Shown: positions 9,492-18,929 of the stretch, in pieces
How the letters are laid out: every line of letters begins with the position of its first letter
Numbering within the stretch: the stretch's first letter is position 1
Assembly: GCF_902833905.1 (NCBI RefSeq)
Contig: NZ_CADFGP010000001.1
Coordinates: forward strand, 288,020 to 352,019
Direction: 5' to 3'
DNA length: 64,000 nucleotides
Source: Paraburkholderia tuberum STM678
GTDB lineage: Bacteria; Pseudomonadota; Gammaproteobacteria; Burkholderiales; Burkholderiaceae
Translations under genes and position numbers: made by a program
The notes under the pieces: generated by a model
What the model was told of the DNA's origin: nothing
Seen by the model: only the letters and a program-made list of their open reading frames with translations
Database searches by the model: none

Positions 9492-9672
9492 GTGCTCCTC
9501 TTCTCCTGTTTTCCTACATGTTTTAGCGCTTTTCCGCGCGTGTCGCGCGGCCTCATTCCATCATAGGATCGTTGCGCTCCGTGTCCTTGATTCGGCAGTA
9601 ACAGTTCTGATGTTGAGTCGTGCGGCTCCAACTGGCCGGCCTCCGCCCGATGCGCCCGGCTGGAGACGACGT

Positions 9673-10029
9673 TCAGGCGTTGATCCAGGCTCGCGCCTGT
9701 TCCAGCTCGTTGACGTGGAACGCCTTGATTTCAGCCTTTGTGAAGAACCGCACCAAATGCATCGAGGCGCGAATCCAGCCCGCGTCGGCCACCACGGCGG
9801 CGCGCGTGACCTTGCGGGCGACAGAGACGCCGAGCGTCAGGTCGGTCCATAGCGCCTTCGGCTCGATGCCGCTGAAATGCTCGATGCGTTCGAGCACGCG
9901 GGTCTTACCGTTCAGTTCAAGATCACCACGCATGCGCTCGATGGCTTCGCGCAGTTCGTGGTCGGTGATTTTGCCTTCGACGGATATTTCGATGACCGAC
10001 GAATCGGGGACGGTGTGATACAGGATCAT
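9673..10029 (-). CDS. SpoIIAA/STAS-like domain protein
   Basis: 118 residues. Its pattern is that of the SpoIIAA-like (STAS/SEC14-type) small proteins: a beta strand with VIEISVEGKITDHELREAIE, a middle RVLERIEHFSGIEPKALWTDL, then ARAAVVADAGWIRASMHLV-type segments and a final helix ending ELEQARAWINA. It is a cytosolic single-domain protein of unknown specific role; relatives often occur as lone genes. The ATG at 10029 has AGAGATCC upstream. Confidence 0.75.
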   Translation of the reverse strand: MILYHTVPDSSVIEISVEGKITDHELREAIERMRGDLELNGKTRVLERIEHFSGIEPKALWTDLTLGVSVARKVTRAAVVADAGWIRASMHLVRFFTKAEIKAFHVNELEQARAWINA

Positions 10030-10159
10030 GGCAGGATCTCTAGCCAGAGAGACGTTACACGCTCAGGCACGGATGAGCCTGGCGTTCGACGGCGTACTCA
10101 TGGTACCTCTTTCCATTCGCTCGGTTAGGTTACGAGCCGATCTTCCCCTGAGAGGCAGT

Positions 10160-10472
10160 CGAGGCCATCACGCTTGCGCCTTGCCGACAGGTTGATCTCA
10201 CCCTCGATCGCATGGACCTCGTCGAAGCAGCCCAGATGATCCGCGATGGCCTGCGCATAACGCTGGTGCGTGGCGGTTGCAAGCACGAGCGCACGGCCGG
10301 CCGCGAGCCGCGCCTTCAGGCCCGCTTTGCCACCATGCAGCAGCCAGACCAGCAGTTGCCAGCAGCGCAGCGGCGAGGCTTTCAGATAGGCCTACACGCA
10401 CTCGATCAGAACGTCGGAGCGCACCAGCGTGCCGTCGAGATCGACGACGAGCGGCCGGCCGCGGTACGGCAT
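10160..10472 (-). pseudogene. relic of a HAD-phosphatase/UbiA-prenyltransferase fusion gene
   Basis: Reading from ATG 10472, the frame gives a clear HAD motif, PLVVDLDGTLVRSD, then LIECV and a stop at about 10390. The same frame resumes at once with AYLKASPLRCWQLL and KAGLKARLA, then jumps to GRALVLATATHQRYA and FDEVHAIEGEINLSARRKRD. These are the successive pieces of the HAD domain that heads UbiA-type decaprenyl-phosphoribose synthases in Burkholderia, with an internal deletion after KARLA and the whole membrane prenyltransferase part missing. So the gene has a nonsense codon, a deletion and a 3' truncation. It begins 14 bases after the broken glycosyltransferase, as an operon partner would. 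Confidence 0.65.
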
Positions 10473-10486
10473 GATGGGCGCGTGGC

Positions 10487-12013
10487 TCACGACTGCGGCA
10501 CGATCACGAACAGTTGGTAGGGACGCGCAGGCAGCTCCCGTCCCCATGCGGTCTTGCTCACCTCGAGCGCAATCGGCGCTGCATGGCTTAGCGACGATGC
10601 CGTCGCGATGCAGCCCGAGTCGTCGCCACGGCACACAATCAGCGAGCCCTGGCGCGCGAAATCGGCGGATGTGAGCCAGGGCGTTGCCGCCGGCCAGTCG
10701 AGATCCCAGAAGCGGGCGCGGTCGCCGTCATAGAACACCATCGAAGCGGCCTCATGCGTCGAGCCCGCCACGATCGACAGCGGCTGGCTGGTGCGTTCGT
10801 GCCACACCGCCTGCGCGGCTGCCGCGAGTTCCGCGCGCGGCTCGGCCGCGTCGTCGGAATTGCGCCGCGCCCCTGTGTAGCCGACCACTGCCGATACCGC
10901 GAGCACCAGCGCCCAGTACACCGCCATGACGCGTATGGCACGCTGCGGCGCGAACTCGAAGCGGGCTTGCACGAGCACTGCAAGCCAGAGCGGCACCATT
11001 GCGAACCACTGCGCCATGCCCCAGACCGAGGCCATCTGCGTCTTGCCGATCACGGACAGCAGGCCCACCGCGAACAGTGGCCCCAGCGCGAGCCACCAGA
11101 GATCCGGGTACGACGCGCTCCGAACAACGCTCAGCGCCATGAGCCGCGCAGCCCCGCGCGTGCGCACCATCAACAGCACGAAAACGAAACTGAGCGCGAG
11201 ATAGCCGATCTGCGCGAGCGTGTAGATGCCAAAGCGCCCGACCGCGGCGAGAAGCGTGCCGCCGGTGCGTTGCGCGGCATACTCGAGCGTCGGGAAATGA
11301 TTAACCATCATCCAGTGTACGTGCGGGGCCAGCACGGCGACTCCCGCCGCCACCGCGAGCAGCGAATCGACGCTGACGAGGCGCGCACGCCATGCGGGAC
11401 GCGCGAGCAATGCCAGCAACAGCCCGAGCAGCAGCACGATCGTGAAGTACTTGCCCAGCACGGCAAGCGCCGCGCACGCCCCGAGACCGAGCGCCGCGCC
11501 GCTGCGCGCGAGGCGGCTGCCCGGCTGCGCGTAGCGGACGAAAAAGTAGGCGGTCCACGGCCAGACCGACAGCAGGATCGAGTTCGGATTGAATTTGATG
11601 GCGAGATTCGAGTAAAGCGGCGAGACCGCCATCGCAAGCCCGGCGATGATCGCGATCTGGCGCGGCACGAAGCGCCCGGCGAGCGCGACGATCCCGGCCA
11701 GGCCGACCAGCACGTTCACCGCCGACAGCGCGAAATAGGCGAGATCGGTGTGCGGGAACACGCTGAACCAGGCCGCTGCGACCCACGACGAAAGCGGCGG
11801 GTGCTTCGCGTAACCGGCCTGCCACTCGATGCCCCAGACATAGGTCTCGACCATGTCGCCCTGGATGTCGAGATTGCCGCGCGCGAGCCAGGCGGCCAGC
11901 GTCCAGACCAGCGCGTGGAAGGGGAGCAGTCAGTCGAGTGATGCGATGCGCGCGGCGGCAGGTTTATCGGAGGCTGAGGCGAGCGACGTGGGATTCGAAA
12001 GCTGGGTCGACAT
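10487..12013 (-). pseudogene. GT39/ArnT-like glycosyltransferase interrupted by an in-frame TGA
   Basis: The natural start is probably ATG 12013 (STQLSNPTSLASAS). After 27 codons the frame meets TGA at 11932-11930, where a tryptophan would fit, and then continues without shift as LLPFHALVWTLAAWLARG and GDMVETYVWGIEWQ. The remaining 455 codons from ATG 11854 are intact: many membrane spans, the acidic first-loop motif around GDMVE, and KHPPLSSW, all typical of GT-C family 39 lipid-linked sugar transferases at the inner membrane. A TGG to TGA change would explain it. Initiation at 11854 would remove the first membrane span and is unlikely to give a working enzyme. Confidence 0.75.
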
Positions 12014-12309
12014 TGAACTTTTGGGTCTGTGTGCCGCCGTACCGGGCAGCGTTTTTGGCCCGGCATTGTAATATGAGCTTACGTAGGGAGAGAGCGATCC
12101 TGACAGACTGCCCGGCAACCCATGGCGCCCCGATCAAATCAAAAAGGCCTTGATGAAGGACGTTCGCGGCGACAATTGACCCGTGTGGTCAAGCCGAAGA
12201 TTCGATTCTCTTGACGCGGCGCTCAACTCGGCCGCAATTGCAGATGCGCTTGAGGAAGCTTGGCTAAGATGCAAAAGTCGAGACCTGGTGTGACGGTCAC
12301 CGTCAGATC
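12014..12309. other. non-coding gap
   Basis: About 300 bases between the broken glycosyltransferase and the AT-rich membrane gene. I see no convincing gene or RNA. Base composition falls toward the AT-rich gene, which suggests the edge of transferred DNA lies here. Confidence 0.4.
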
Positions 12310-13680
12310 CTACTGTTGCGCTTTTACGGTAACGATCTTTCCGTCACAAAGCAGTTCAGAGCCTTTAATGTCGATCAAATGTTGTGTGGCATTATGACTT
12401 AAATGGTCGGTCAGGTAATAAGAGACCCCATTGTCGTTGTGCAGTGATTTCCATCTTGAGTTGTAATTCCAGCTCGTCTCGTTTAAATCTCGATCGATCT
12501 GTATCAAGTTAAAAACTCTATTTGTTCCTTCGAATACGATCTTCGCCGGCCAATACTCTGCATAAACCGTGCTGCCACTTATCCCCTGGCGAGACAGGCA
12601 ATCAATTTCTCGCTGAAAGTTTTCGTTTTGCGGGATCTTCGGCGCTGCCACGAGCGCGACCAGCAATATTGTCGACGTCAGGGCAACGATATTTTTAATC
12701 TTAATTGAGCGATCTATCAGATCATGAAACATCCAGGCAGAAATTACGTAGGTTATTGATAGATAGCGAAATTCATATGTGTTATGAATCAATCCGGCGG
12801 CACAGACCACGGCGATCGAAAAAATGGCGGCTGCGCACAGTGATTTGCTATATTTGAACGATTTTGTTTTTATAAAAATAGAAATCATGAAAAACAAAAT
12901 TATGGCAATATGAAATACATTTCTAAGTTTATCCGCATAATCCTCGGTCGCGGAATTTTTAGCCTGAATGGCCAGCGAGGAATTAATTTCAAGCGAGACA
13001 AGAAAGATAAATATTGCCAAAGCGGAGAAGGCCACAGTAAAGGCGAGAAATTTTTTTCTCTCGCCGAATATGGCCTCTGATGCCAACAGTGCTCCAAACC
13101 AGAGAACGAAATAAAGATCTGATATGCCCAGCAAAAAAACCACGATTACCAAGGCGGCACTGTTCAGGACGGTGATCTTGAAATGGCTTTTTACGTAGAA
13201 ATATAGAATTACGGCTAGCACCGCTGCGAAGCCGTGATGTTCGAAGCTAAAGGCCGTTTCAATCAGAAAATAAAAGTCTTTTCCGATCACCAGCAGGCCG
13301 CTCACCGCGATAGCGATTAACGATATCGTTAGATTTGTGTATGTTTGGGCGAAAGGGCGTTCCTTCGATGTTAGAAGGCTGCATGCAAATACAAATATCA
13401 GTACTTGAACGGGCGCCGTCACCAGATGAAAAAAATACGGAGTTCGAGCGAGGATTTCAAATGGTATTGATAGCAATATATCTGGAAAAAACGATGGCGC
13501 ACCGGGGTAAGTCCATCCTCTCAGGCTGCCAAACTCAATAAGATCTTTCGCTTGGGAGAATGACACGACATCGTCGGCGTTTATTTCCTTTCTAAGAGAA
13601 ACTATCCATATAGAAAACAAAACTAAACATACGGTGGATGCGAATATTTTCATTGCATCCGTTCTATTCTTCGAGTTCAT
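12310..13680 (-). CDS. AT-rich polytopic membrane protein, GT-C-like
   Basis: 456 residues with about ten to twelve hydrophobic segments and a soluble C-terminal tail (from about residue 365). The first span is followed by KEINADDVVSFSQ, an acidic DD pair in the first external loop, the place where GT-C glycosyltransferases keep a catalytic acidic motif. No named family is recognised. Codons are rich in A and T (many AAA, ATA, TTT, AAT), unlike every neighbour, which points to recent transfer. It lies next to the broken GT39 gene, so a role in O-antigen or lipid A glycosylation is an inference only. An O-antigen ligase or a membrane protein without enzyme activity are alternatives. Confidence 0.7.
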   Translation of the reverse strand: MNSKNRTDAMKIFASTVCLVLFSIWIVSLRKEINADDVVSFSQAKDLIEFGSLRGWTYPGAPSFFPDILLSIPFEILARTPYFFHLVTAPVQVLIFVFACSLLTSKERPFAQTYTNLTISLIAIAVSGLLVIGKDFYFLIETAFSFEHHGFAAVLAVILYFYVKSHFKITVLNSAALVIVVFLLGISDLYFVLWFGALLASEAIFGERKKFLAFTVAFSALAIFIFLVSLEINSSLAIQAKNSATEDYADKLRNVFHIAIILFFMISIFIKTKSFKYSKSLCAAAIFSIAVVCAAGLIHNTYEFRYLSITYVISAWMFHDLIDRSIKIKNIVALTSTILLVALVAAPKIPQNENFQREIDCLSRQGISGSTVYAEYWPAKIVFEGTNRVFNLIQIDRDLNETSWNYNSRWKSLHNDNGVSYYLTDHLSHNATQHLIDIKGSELLCDGKIVTVKAQQ

Positions 13681-14032
13681 CTTGCGATTCTATATAGGTT
13701 TTTTTTGCGTCAATCAGGAAATCGGCGTTTACGTTGCCGATGGCATTCGCCGTGCCAGCGTTTTCATGCTGCCGCGTTTCCGCCTGCGCTTAATTCCGTC
13801 TTCATGATGCCATACTGAGCCGAACGGTCTGACAGATCAGGGTGGAATGTCTCCCGATACTTCAATGCCGTCACACATCGCGACCGACGCGCGATAACGC
13901 GTCTCGAAGTCGCAATTCTTTGAGCGCGACGTGTACCGACGGGTCATGCGCGGCGGATTCGACCGGTCGATGCAATAGTTTGCTGGCATCGTTCGGCTGG
14001 GCCCCATGTTTTGGCTGCAAAACGCGTCGCCA
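13681..14032. other. non-coding gap
   Basis: About 350 bases. The first 60 are AT-rich like the preceding gene and the rest returns to normal composition. Frames open here on both strands do not resemble proteins. The promoter of the AT-rich gene should be at the left end. Confidence 0.4.
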
Positions 14033-15277
14033 TCAGTCGCAAAGCAGCCCCACCATCGGAATCGCCGGGGTTCGTCCCGCGATCAGGTCGGCCGTGATTC
14101 GAGCCGATCCGTGTGACATGGTCCAGCCGATATGACCGTGACCGGTATTCAGATAAAGATTGCGATACTTCCTGCGCCCAAGAAACGGCAGGTTCGTCGG
14201 CGTCATCGGCCTGAGACCGGCCCACATTTCGGCGCGATCGTAGTTGGCGCCGGCCGGGTAGAGTTCTCGTGTCACGCTCTTCATAAACGCAAAATCAGAA
14301 GGCTTATGGCTCGTGTCGTAGCCGGCAAACTCCGCCGTTGCGGTGACCCGGATCCGGTCGCCGAAGCGCGAGATTGCGACCAGGTTGTGCTCGTCGACCA
14401 CTGCGACCGAGGGTGGCATGGGCCGGCCATCGATCGGAATCGTGAGGGAGTATCCCTTGATCGGATAGATCGGAAGATCGATGCCGATCTGTCGGCCAAG
14501 AACCGGACTATAGGGGCCAAGGGCGAGCACATACGCGTCGGCTTTTACAAGGCCTCGACTCGTTCTTATGCCCACCACGTCCTGCCCAGCGGTTTCGAAG
14601 CCGTCGATGGTGGTGTCCGTCAGAAGCGTACCGCCACGCGCGACAATCTTTTCCGCAAGGGCGCGGGTGAACTTCGCAGGGTCTCCAGTCTCATCGGTTG
14701 GGCAGTAAATGGCACCCGCTATCCTGTCTTTTGCCGAAGCCAGCGACGGGTCGAGTGCAACGACCTGATCGCGGCTGAGAACCCTGATGACTTGCCCATC
14801 GGATTCCAGCAGCTTCATGTGTTCGACTCCGCGATCCTGCGCTTCCTGCGTCCGATGAAAATACAGAATTCCGCGGTCATTTCGATCGTATTCAATGGCG
14901 TCCTCGGCGATCACATTCTGTAGCACGCGTTGCGAGTACGCGGCAAGCCGATGCTTGAGCAGGGTATTGCGGCGTGCCTTCTCCGATGTGCATTCCATCA
15001 GGAAACGCCACGACCAGCTGTAAAGCCTGGGATCCGCCGAGAACTTGAAGCGCAACGCCTGATCTTTGAGCACCAGCGATTTGAGCAGAATCATCGGCGC
15101 TTTGGGCGAGGACCAGACAAAGGAATGCCCGGGCGCGATCATGCCCGCGTTACCCCAACTGGTTTCCGATGCGACTAAAGGCTGCCGCTCGACGATCACG
15201 ACCTCATGGCCGTCCTTCTGCAACTGGTACGCGGTTGTCACACCGACTACCCCGCCACCGAGCACGACAACTTTCAT
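14033..15277 (-). CDS. dadA: D-amino-acid dehydrogenase-like FAD oxidoreductase
   Basis: 414 residues from ATG 15277, preceded by GAGGAC; an upstream GTG at 15310 is in frame but has no better site. The N-terminus is a dinucleotide-binding fold, VVVLGGGVVGVTTAYQLQ, followed by SETSWGNAGMIAPGHSFVW, the DadA signature. C-terminal GLRPMTPTNLPFLG and LYLNTGHGHIGWTMSHGSA match the FAD-binding end of the DAO family. It would oxidise D-amino acids to 2-oxoacids and ammonia at the inner membrane, passing electrons to quinone. It lies just downstream of the DUF1989 and Liv transporter genes, so its substrate here may be the imported compound rather than D-alanine. Confidence 0.85.
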   Translation of the reverse strand: MKVVVLGGGVVGVTTAYQLQKDGHEVVIVERQPLVASETSWGNAGMIAPGHSFVWSSPKAPMILLKSLVLKDQALRFKFSADPRLYSWSWRFLMECTSEKARRNTLLKHRLAAYSQRVLQNVIAEDAIEYDRNDRGILYFHRTQEAQDRGVEHMKLLESDGQVIRVLSRDQVVALDPSLASAKDRIAGAIYCPTDETGDPAKFTRALAEKIVARGGTLLTDTTIDGFETAGQDVVGIRTSRGLVKADAYVLALGPYSPVLGRQIGIDLPIYPIKGYSLTIPIDGRPMPPSVAVVDEHNLVAISRFGDRIRVTATAEFAGYDTSHKPSDFAFMKSVTRELYPAGANYDRAEMWAGLRPMTPTNLPFLGRRKYRNLYLNTGHGHIGWTMSHGSARITADLIAGRTPAIPMVGLLCD

Positions 15278-15384
15278 GATGTCCTCAGATACAAGGGGGC
15301 CGGCGGGCATTCAAGGCGGCGCGGTCTCGCTCCGGCTTTTGTGCTGCGCCACCATCGATTCCTGCTGGACAGGAGGCACCAGTC

Positions 15385-16230
15385 TCACTTCCATTGCGGC
15401 TGATTCAGCACCATTCCGTGCTGCCCTTTGTAGGCAGCCACGGCCGGCGACGTCCACCCATCCAGCATCTGTGGCGCGAGTTGCCAGACCTCGACGCCAA
15501 GCGGCCGGCACACTTCCAGCGGATCGCGCGCGTCGGGTCCCCACATCGGCACTGACAGATCGCCGCCCGGACAGGTCGACAGCGCGCACAGCAAGTCGAT
15601 CTCCGCGAAGAATTCGAGGTAATCGCCTTTCTTTGCCGGACACGCCTTCATGAAGTATTTGTCTTCGAGATTCAGGCCGGTGCACTGGAACACGTTGAGC
15701 ACGTCGTGGACGTCGTACTCAGTCAATCCATACGGGGCGATGGCGCGCGTCAGGTTGGAGTGGCAGTGAAAATGAAAATCCTCGCCGGTCAGCATGCGGT
15801 TCACGTAGGGGTCGCAGCGCGTGCCGAGCAGATCGTGGACACGGCCGCCGTGCTCGTCGACACCGTAGCCTGCGAGACTGTCGTCCGTGATGGTCACCAT
15901 CGGACGCAGGAATGGCAGCGTCGACCACAGACGGTCGAACGTGCTCACGTGCGCCTGCTGCAACTGGCGCGTGCGCGACGCCCACATGCGCTCGCGCGGG
16001 TTGTGCCGGTTCCACATGTTCAGGTCGGCAACCTGCGGGCCTTCGATCGTGACAATGCGAAACACGTGTCCGGCCGGCACGGTCCACGCTTGCCCCGAGC
16101 GGATCGGCACGACGATCGATTCGACCAGTGTGCGGGTGTCGTGCTGTGAGGCGATGCGCTGATAGAACGTCTTGTCGACGTCGAGCGCTGAGCCTTTGGT
16201 GGACTGATAGGCAGCAGGATAATTCAGCAT
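15385..16230 (-). CDS. DUF1989 (urea carboxylase-associated) family protein
   Basis: 281 residues. Family motifs seen: VPAGHVFRIVTIEGPQVAD (51-69), MWNRHNPRERMWASRTRQLQ (72-91), HFHCHSNL (153-160) and CALSTCPGGD (215-224); the histidines and cysteines form a probable metal site. Two-subunit DUF1989 proteins beside urea carboxylase have been described as carboxyguanidine deiminase; this is a single-gene relative, so its substrate is unknown. It lies between DadA and the Liv transporter on one strand. Its ATG overlaps the stop of a 38-codon ORF by seven bases, suggesting translational coupling. Confidence 0.85.
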   Translation of the reverse strand: MLNYPAAYQSTKGSALDVDKTFYQRIASQHDTRTLVESIVVPIRSGQAWTVPAGHVFRIVTIEGPQVADLNMWNRHNPRERMWASRTRQLQQAHVSTFDRLWSTLPFLRPMVTITDDSLAGYGVDEHGGRVHDLLGTRCDPYVNRMLTGEDFHFHCHSNLTRAIAPYGLTEYDVHDVLNVFQCTGLNLEDKYFMKACPAKKGDYLEFFAEIDLLCALSTCPGGDLSVPMWGPDARDPLEVCRPLGVEVWQLAPQMLDGWTSPAVAAYKGQHGMVLNQPQWK

Positions 16231-16340
16231 GATGCATTCTCCGTCGAACTCAGGCCGGCGCCGTGCCGCGACGAGGCGGCGTCGTCATCGCTCGGGCGAC
16301 GCAGCACTGCAACGACCTTTTCCTTATCGATCTCTGACAT
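16224..16340 (-). CDS. 38-codon ORF coupled to the DUF1989 gene
   Basis: Starts at ATG 16340, preceded by a strong GGAGGC site, and runs MSEIDKEKVVAVLRRPSDDD, ending in SSTENASC. Its TGA (16226-16224) overlaps the ATG of the DUF1989 gene (16230). It has no membrane span and no family I recognise. It may be a small partner protein or a leader that couples translation. The ribosome site is better than that of the DUF1989 gene itself, which supports real translation. Confidence 0.5.
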   Translation of the reverse strand: MSEIDKEKVVAVLRRPSDDDAASSRHGAGLSSTENASC

Positions 16341-16398
16341 GTTTTGCCTCCATGACGTCTGACCCGTTTCAGCCAAGGTCGATTGCCCAGTTGGCGGG

Positions 16399-17130
16399 TT
16401 ACTCTGCCGAGCTGGCACTGCCGCCCAGATAGGCAGCGCGGACCCGGCTATCCTGAGCCAGCTCGCGGGCGGACCCCGCGAGCGCAATGTGCCCGCTTTC
16501 CAGCACGTAAGCCCGATGAGCGATCCGCAGCGCCTGGCGGGCGTTCTGCTCGACGAGGAGAATCGAGGTGCCTTCGCGGCAGATGTCGGCGATCATGCCG
16601 AAGATCGCGCGGACCAGCTTCGGCGCGAGTCCCATCGACGGTTCGTCCAGCACCACGATACGCGGGCGCAGCATCAAGGCTCGGGCAATCGCCAGCATCT
16701 GCTGTTCGCCGCCGCTGAGCGTGCCCGCCAGCTGGCTGCGTCGCTCGCCGAGCCGGGGGAAAGTCGCATAGAGCTGATCCCTTCGCTGTTGCAATGCTGC
16801 ACTGTCGCGCCGGATCAGATAGCCGCCGAGATGCAGATTTTCCTCCACCGTCAGCGCGCCGAAAATGCGCCGCCCCTCTGGCACATGACCGAGACCCAGC
16901 GCCACGATCTGGTGTGCGCGCAAGCCCGTCAGGCGCTGGCCAGCCATCGCAATGTCGCCCGCGCGCGGCCGGATCAATCCGGAAATCGCCCGCAGCGTGG
17001 TCGTTTTTCCCGCGCCGTTGCTGCCGAGCAACGCGACGATCTCGCCCTCCGCGACGTCCAGCGAGATGCCGTGCAGCACTTCGACAGTCCCATAGCTCAC
17101 ACGCAGATCGCGGATTTCTAGGAGTCCCAC
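16399..17130 (-). CDS. livF: branched-chain/amide-type ABC transporter ATPase, LivF
   Basis: 243 residues from GTG 17130. Walker A is LLGSNGAGKTTT (about 34-45), the signature is LSGGEQQMLAIARAL, Walker B is RIVVLDEPSMGLAP, and the switch histidine is replaced by the LLVEQN usual in LivF. The gene overlaps the end of the permease-ATPase fusion by 13 bases. It is one of two cytoplasmic ATPases powering the HAAT-family importer encoded here; substrates of such systems include branched-chain amino acids, urea, amides and other small polar molecules. Confidence 0.93.
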   Translation of the reverse strand: MGLLEIRDLRVSYGTVEVLHGISLDVAEGEIVALLGSNGAGKTTTLRAISGLIRPRAGDIAMAGQRLTGLRAHQIVALGLGHVPEGRRIFGALTVEENLHLGGYLIRRDSAALQQRRDQLYATFPRLGERRSQLAGTLSGGEQQMLAIARALMLRPRIVVLDEPSMGLAPKLVRAIFGMIADICREGTSILLVEQNARQALRIAHRAYVLESGHIALAGSARELAQDSRVRAAYLGGSASSAE

Positions 17131-18926
17131 AGCGATTTCTCCCCGGCAGTATCGTCGCTCGCCTCGTCCTTTCCGGCTGTGCCGAGATAGGCATCGATCA
17201 CCCGCGGGTCCGCCTGGATCGCGGCGGGCTGGCCCTCGGCGATGATGACGCCGTGGTCCATCACGATGATCCGGTCCGACACGCCCATCACCAGCATCAT
17301 GTCGTGCTCGATCAGCAGCACCGTCACGCCATGATCCCGGATCCGCCGGATCAGTTCCATCAGCGCGCGTTTCTCGGTCGGGTTCATGCCTGCAGCCGGC
17401 TCATCGAGCAGCAGCAGGCGAGGGCTGCTGGCGAGCGCACGGGCGATCTCCAGCCTGCGTTGGTCGCCGTAGGGCAGATCGGCGGCGCGCTCGCCCGCCC
17501 TGCCGGCAAGACCGACGAAGGCGAGCCAGCGCAGGCCTTCGGTGGAATGGTCCGCCGCCTCGGCGCGCGAGGACGGCAACGCCAGAAGCTCGGCTGCGAG
17601 CGGTGTCCGAAGCCGATGGTCCATGCCGGTCAGGACGTTTTCGAAGGCCGTCATGTGGCCGAACAGGCGGATGCCCTGGAAGGTGCGCGCCATACCTTGA
17701 TGGACGATGCGATGAGGCGCGCCGCCGGCAAGCCGTTCCCCGCACCAGACGATCTGGCCGCCAGTCGGGCGGATGACGCCGGTCAGGCAGTTGAACACGG
17801 TGGTCTTGCCGGCGCCGTTCGGACCGATCAGGCTCACGATCTCGCCGCTTCGCACCATGAAGCTGACACCGCCGACCGCCAGCACGCCACCGAAGCGGCG
17901 CTGCATGTCGCGCACCTCCAGCAGGACCTCATCGGTGACGGCGTGATCGGGCACAGCGACGCGATCGGCGTCAGCGCCCTTGCGCGCCGGCGCGACGCGG
18001 CGCAACGGCGCTGGCCACAACCCCTGTGGCCTTAGCAGCATCAGGATCACGAGCCCGATCGCGAAAGCGAAGATGCGCCAGAGATTGAGAAAACGCAGAA
18101 TCTCCGGCAGGCCGGCGACGATGATGGCGCCGAGGAGCACACCGGGAATGCTGCCCCGGCCGCCGAGCACGACGACAATCAGGATCGTGACGGACTGCAG
18201 ATAGGTGAAGCCGGTCGGATCGATGGTGCCGAAGCGGGCGGCGAACAGGCTGCCGCCCAGCCCGCCGATCAGCGCGCCCATCACATAGGCGAGCAGCTTG
18301 ACGCGCAGCGTCGGCACGCCGACGGCCTCGGCAGCTGCCTCGTCCTCGCGGATGCTGGTCCAGGCGCGGCCCAGCCGCGACTGGCCGAGCCGGATGGCGA
18401 ACCCGAGCACCAGCACGAGGAACGCCATGCCCAGTTCGTAGAGCGCTAGCGGCGAACTGATCTCGAAACCGAACAGGCTCGGGCTCGCGATGCCGAAGAT
18501 GCCGTTCGGGCCGCCCGTGATGTCGAGGTTGGTGGCGACGATACGCGTGATTTCGCCGAACCCCAGCGTGACGATCGCCAGATAGTCGCTGCGCAGGCGC
18601 AGGGTGGGATAGCCGATGACGATGCCCGATACCCCGGCGAACGCCAGACTGAACGGCAGCGTCTCCCAGAACGAGAAGTGCAGCAGGGTTTCCAGCAATG
18701 CCGTCGTGTATGCGCCGATCGCGAAGAAGGCCGCGTAGCCCAGATCGAGCAACCCGGCATAACCGACTACGATGTTCAGCCCAAGACCCAGGATCGAATA
18801 GGTGACGATGGTCAGGCCGACATCGACGACATAGTTGCTGACGACAGCGGGCAGCGCCACGGCGGCGGCCAGCAGCGCACCGCCGAGAGGTCTGGCCCAA
18901 CGCGCGGAAGCCTGACTGGCGCTCAT
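17118..18926 (-). CDS. fused LivM permease and LivG ATPase
   Basis: 602 residues. Residues about 10-320 form the LivM permease, with eight or so membrane spans and the conserved LGLNIVVGYAGLLDLGYAAF and GGRGSIPG. Residues about 345-590 form the LivG ATPase: Walker A SLIGPNGAGKTTVFN, signature DLPYGDQRRLEIARAL and Walker B RLLLLDEPAAGMNPTE, with the insertion GMARTFQGIRLFGHMT typical of LivG. A roughly 25-residue linker joins them. It starts three bases after the livH stop. Such fusions occur in several proteobacterial HAAT systems. Confidence 0.92.
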   Translation of the reverse strand: MSASQASARWARPLGGALLAAAVALPAVVSNYVVDVGLTIVTYSILGLGLNIVVGYAGLLDLGYAAFFAIGAYTTALLETLLHFSFWETLPFSLAFAGVSGIVIGYPTLRLRSDYLAIVTLGFGEITRIVATNLDITGGPNGIFGIASPSLFGFEISSPLALYELGMAFLVLVLGFAIRLGQSRLGRAWTSIREDEAAAEAVGVPTLRVKLLAYVMGALIGGLGGSLFAARFGTIDPTGFTYLQSVTILIVVVLGGRGSIPGVLLGAIIVAGLPEILRFLNLWRIFAFAIGLVILMLLRPQGLWPAPLRRVAPARKGADADRVAVPDHAVTDEVLLEVRDMQRRFGGVLAVGGVSFMVRSGEIVSLIGPNGAGKTTVFNCLTGVIRPTGGQIVWCGERLAGGAPHRIVHQGMARTFQGIRLFGHMTAFENVLTGMDHRLRTPLAAELLALPSSRAEAADHSTEGLRWLAFVGLAGRAGERAADLPYGDQRRLEIARALASSPRLLLLDEPAAGMNPTEKRALMELIRRIRDHGVTVLLIEHDMMLVMGVSDRIIVMDHGVIIAEGQPAAIQADPRVIDAYLGTAGKDEASDDTAGEKSLWDS

Positions 18927-18929
18927 GGA

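Noticed and set aside
10754..11941. 395-codon plus-strand frame
   Set aside because: Antisense of the GT39 gene; composition is typical of an antisense frame, whereas the minus strand shows membrane spans and family motifs.
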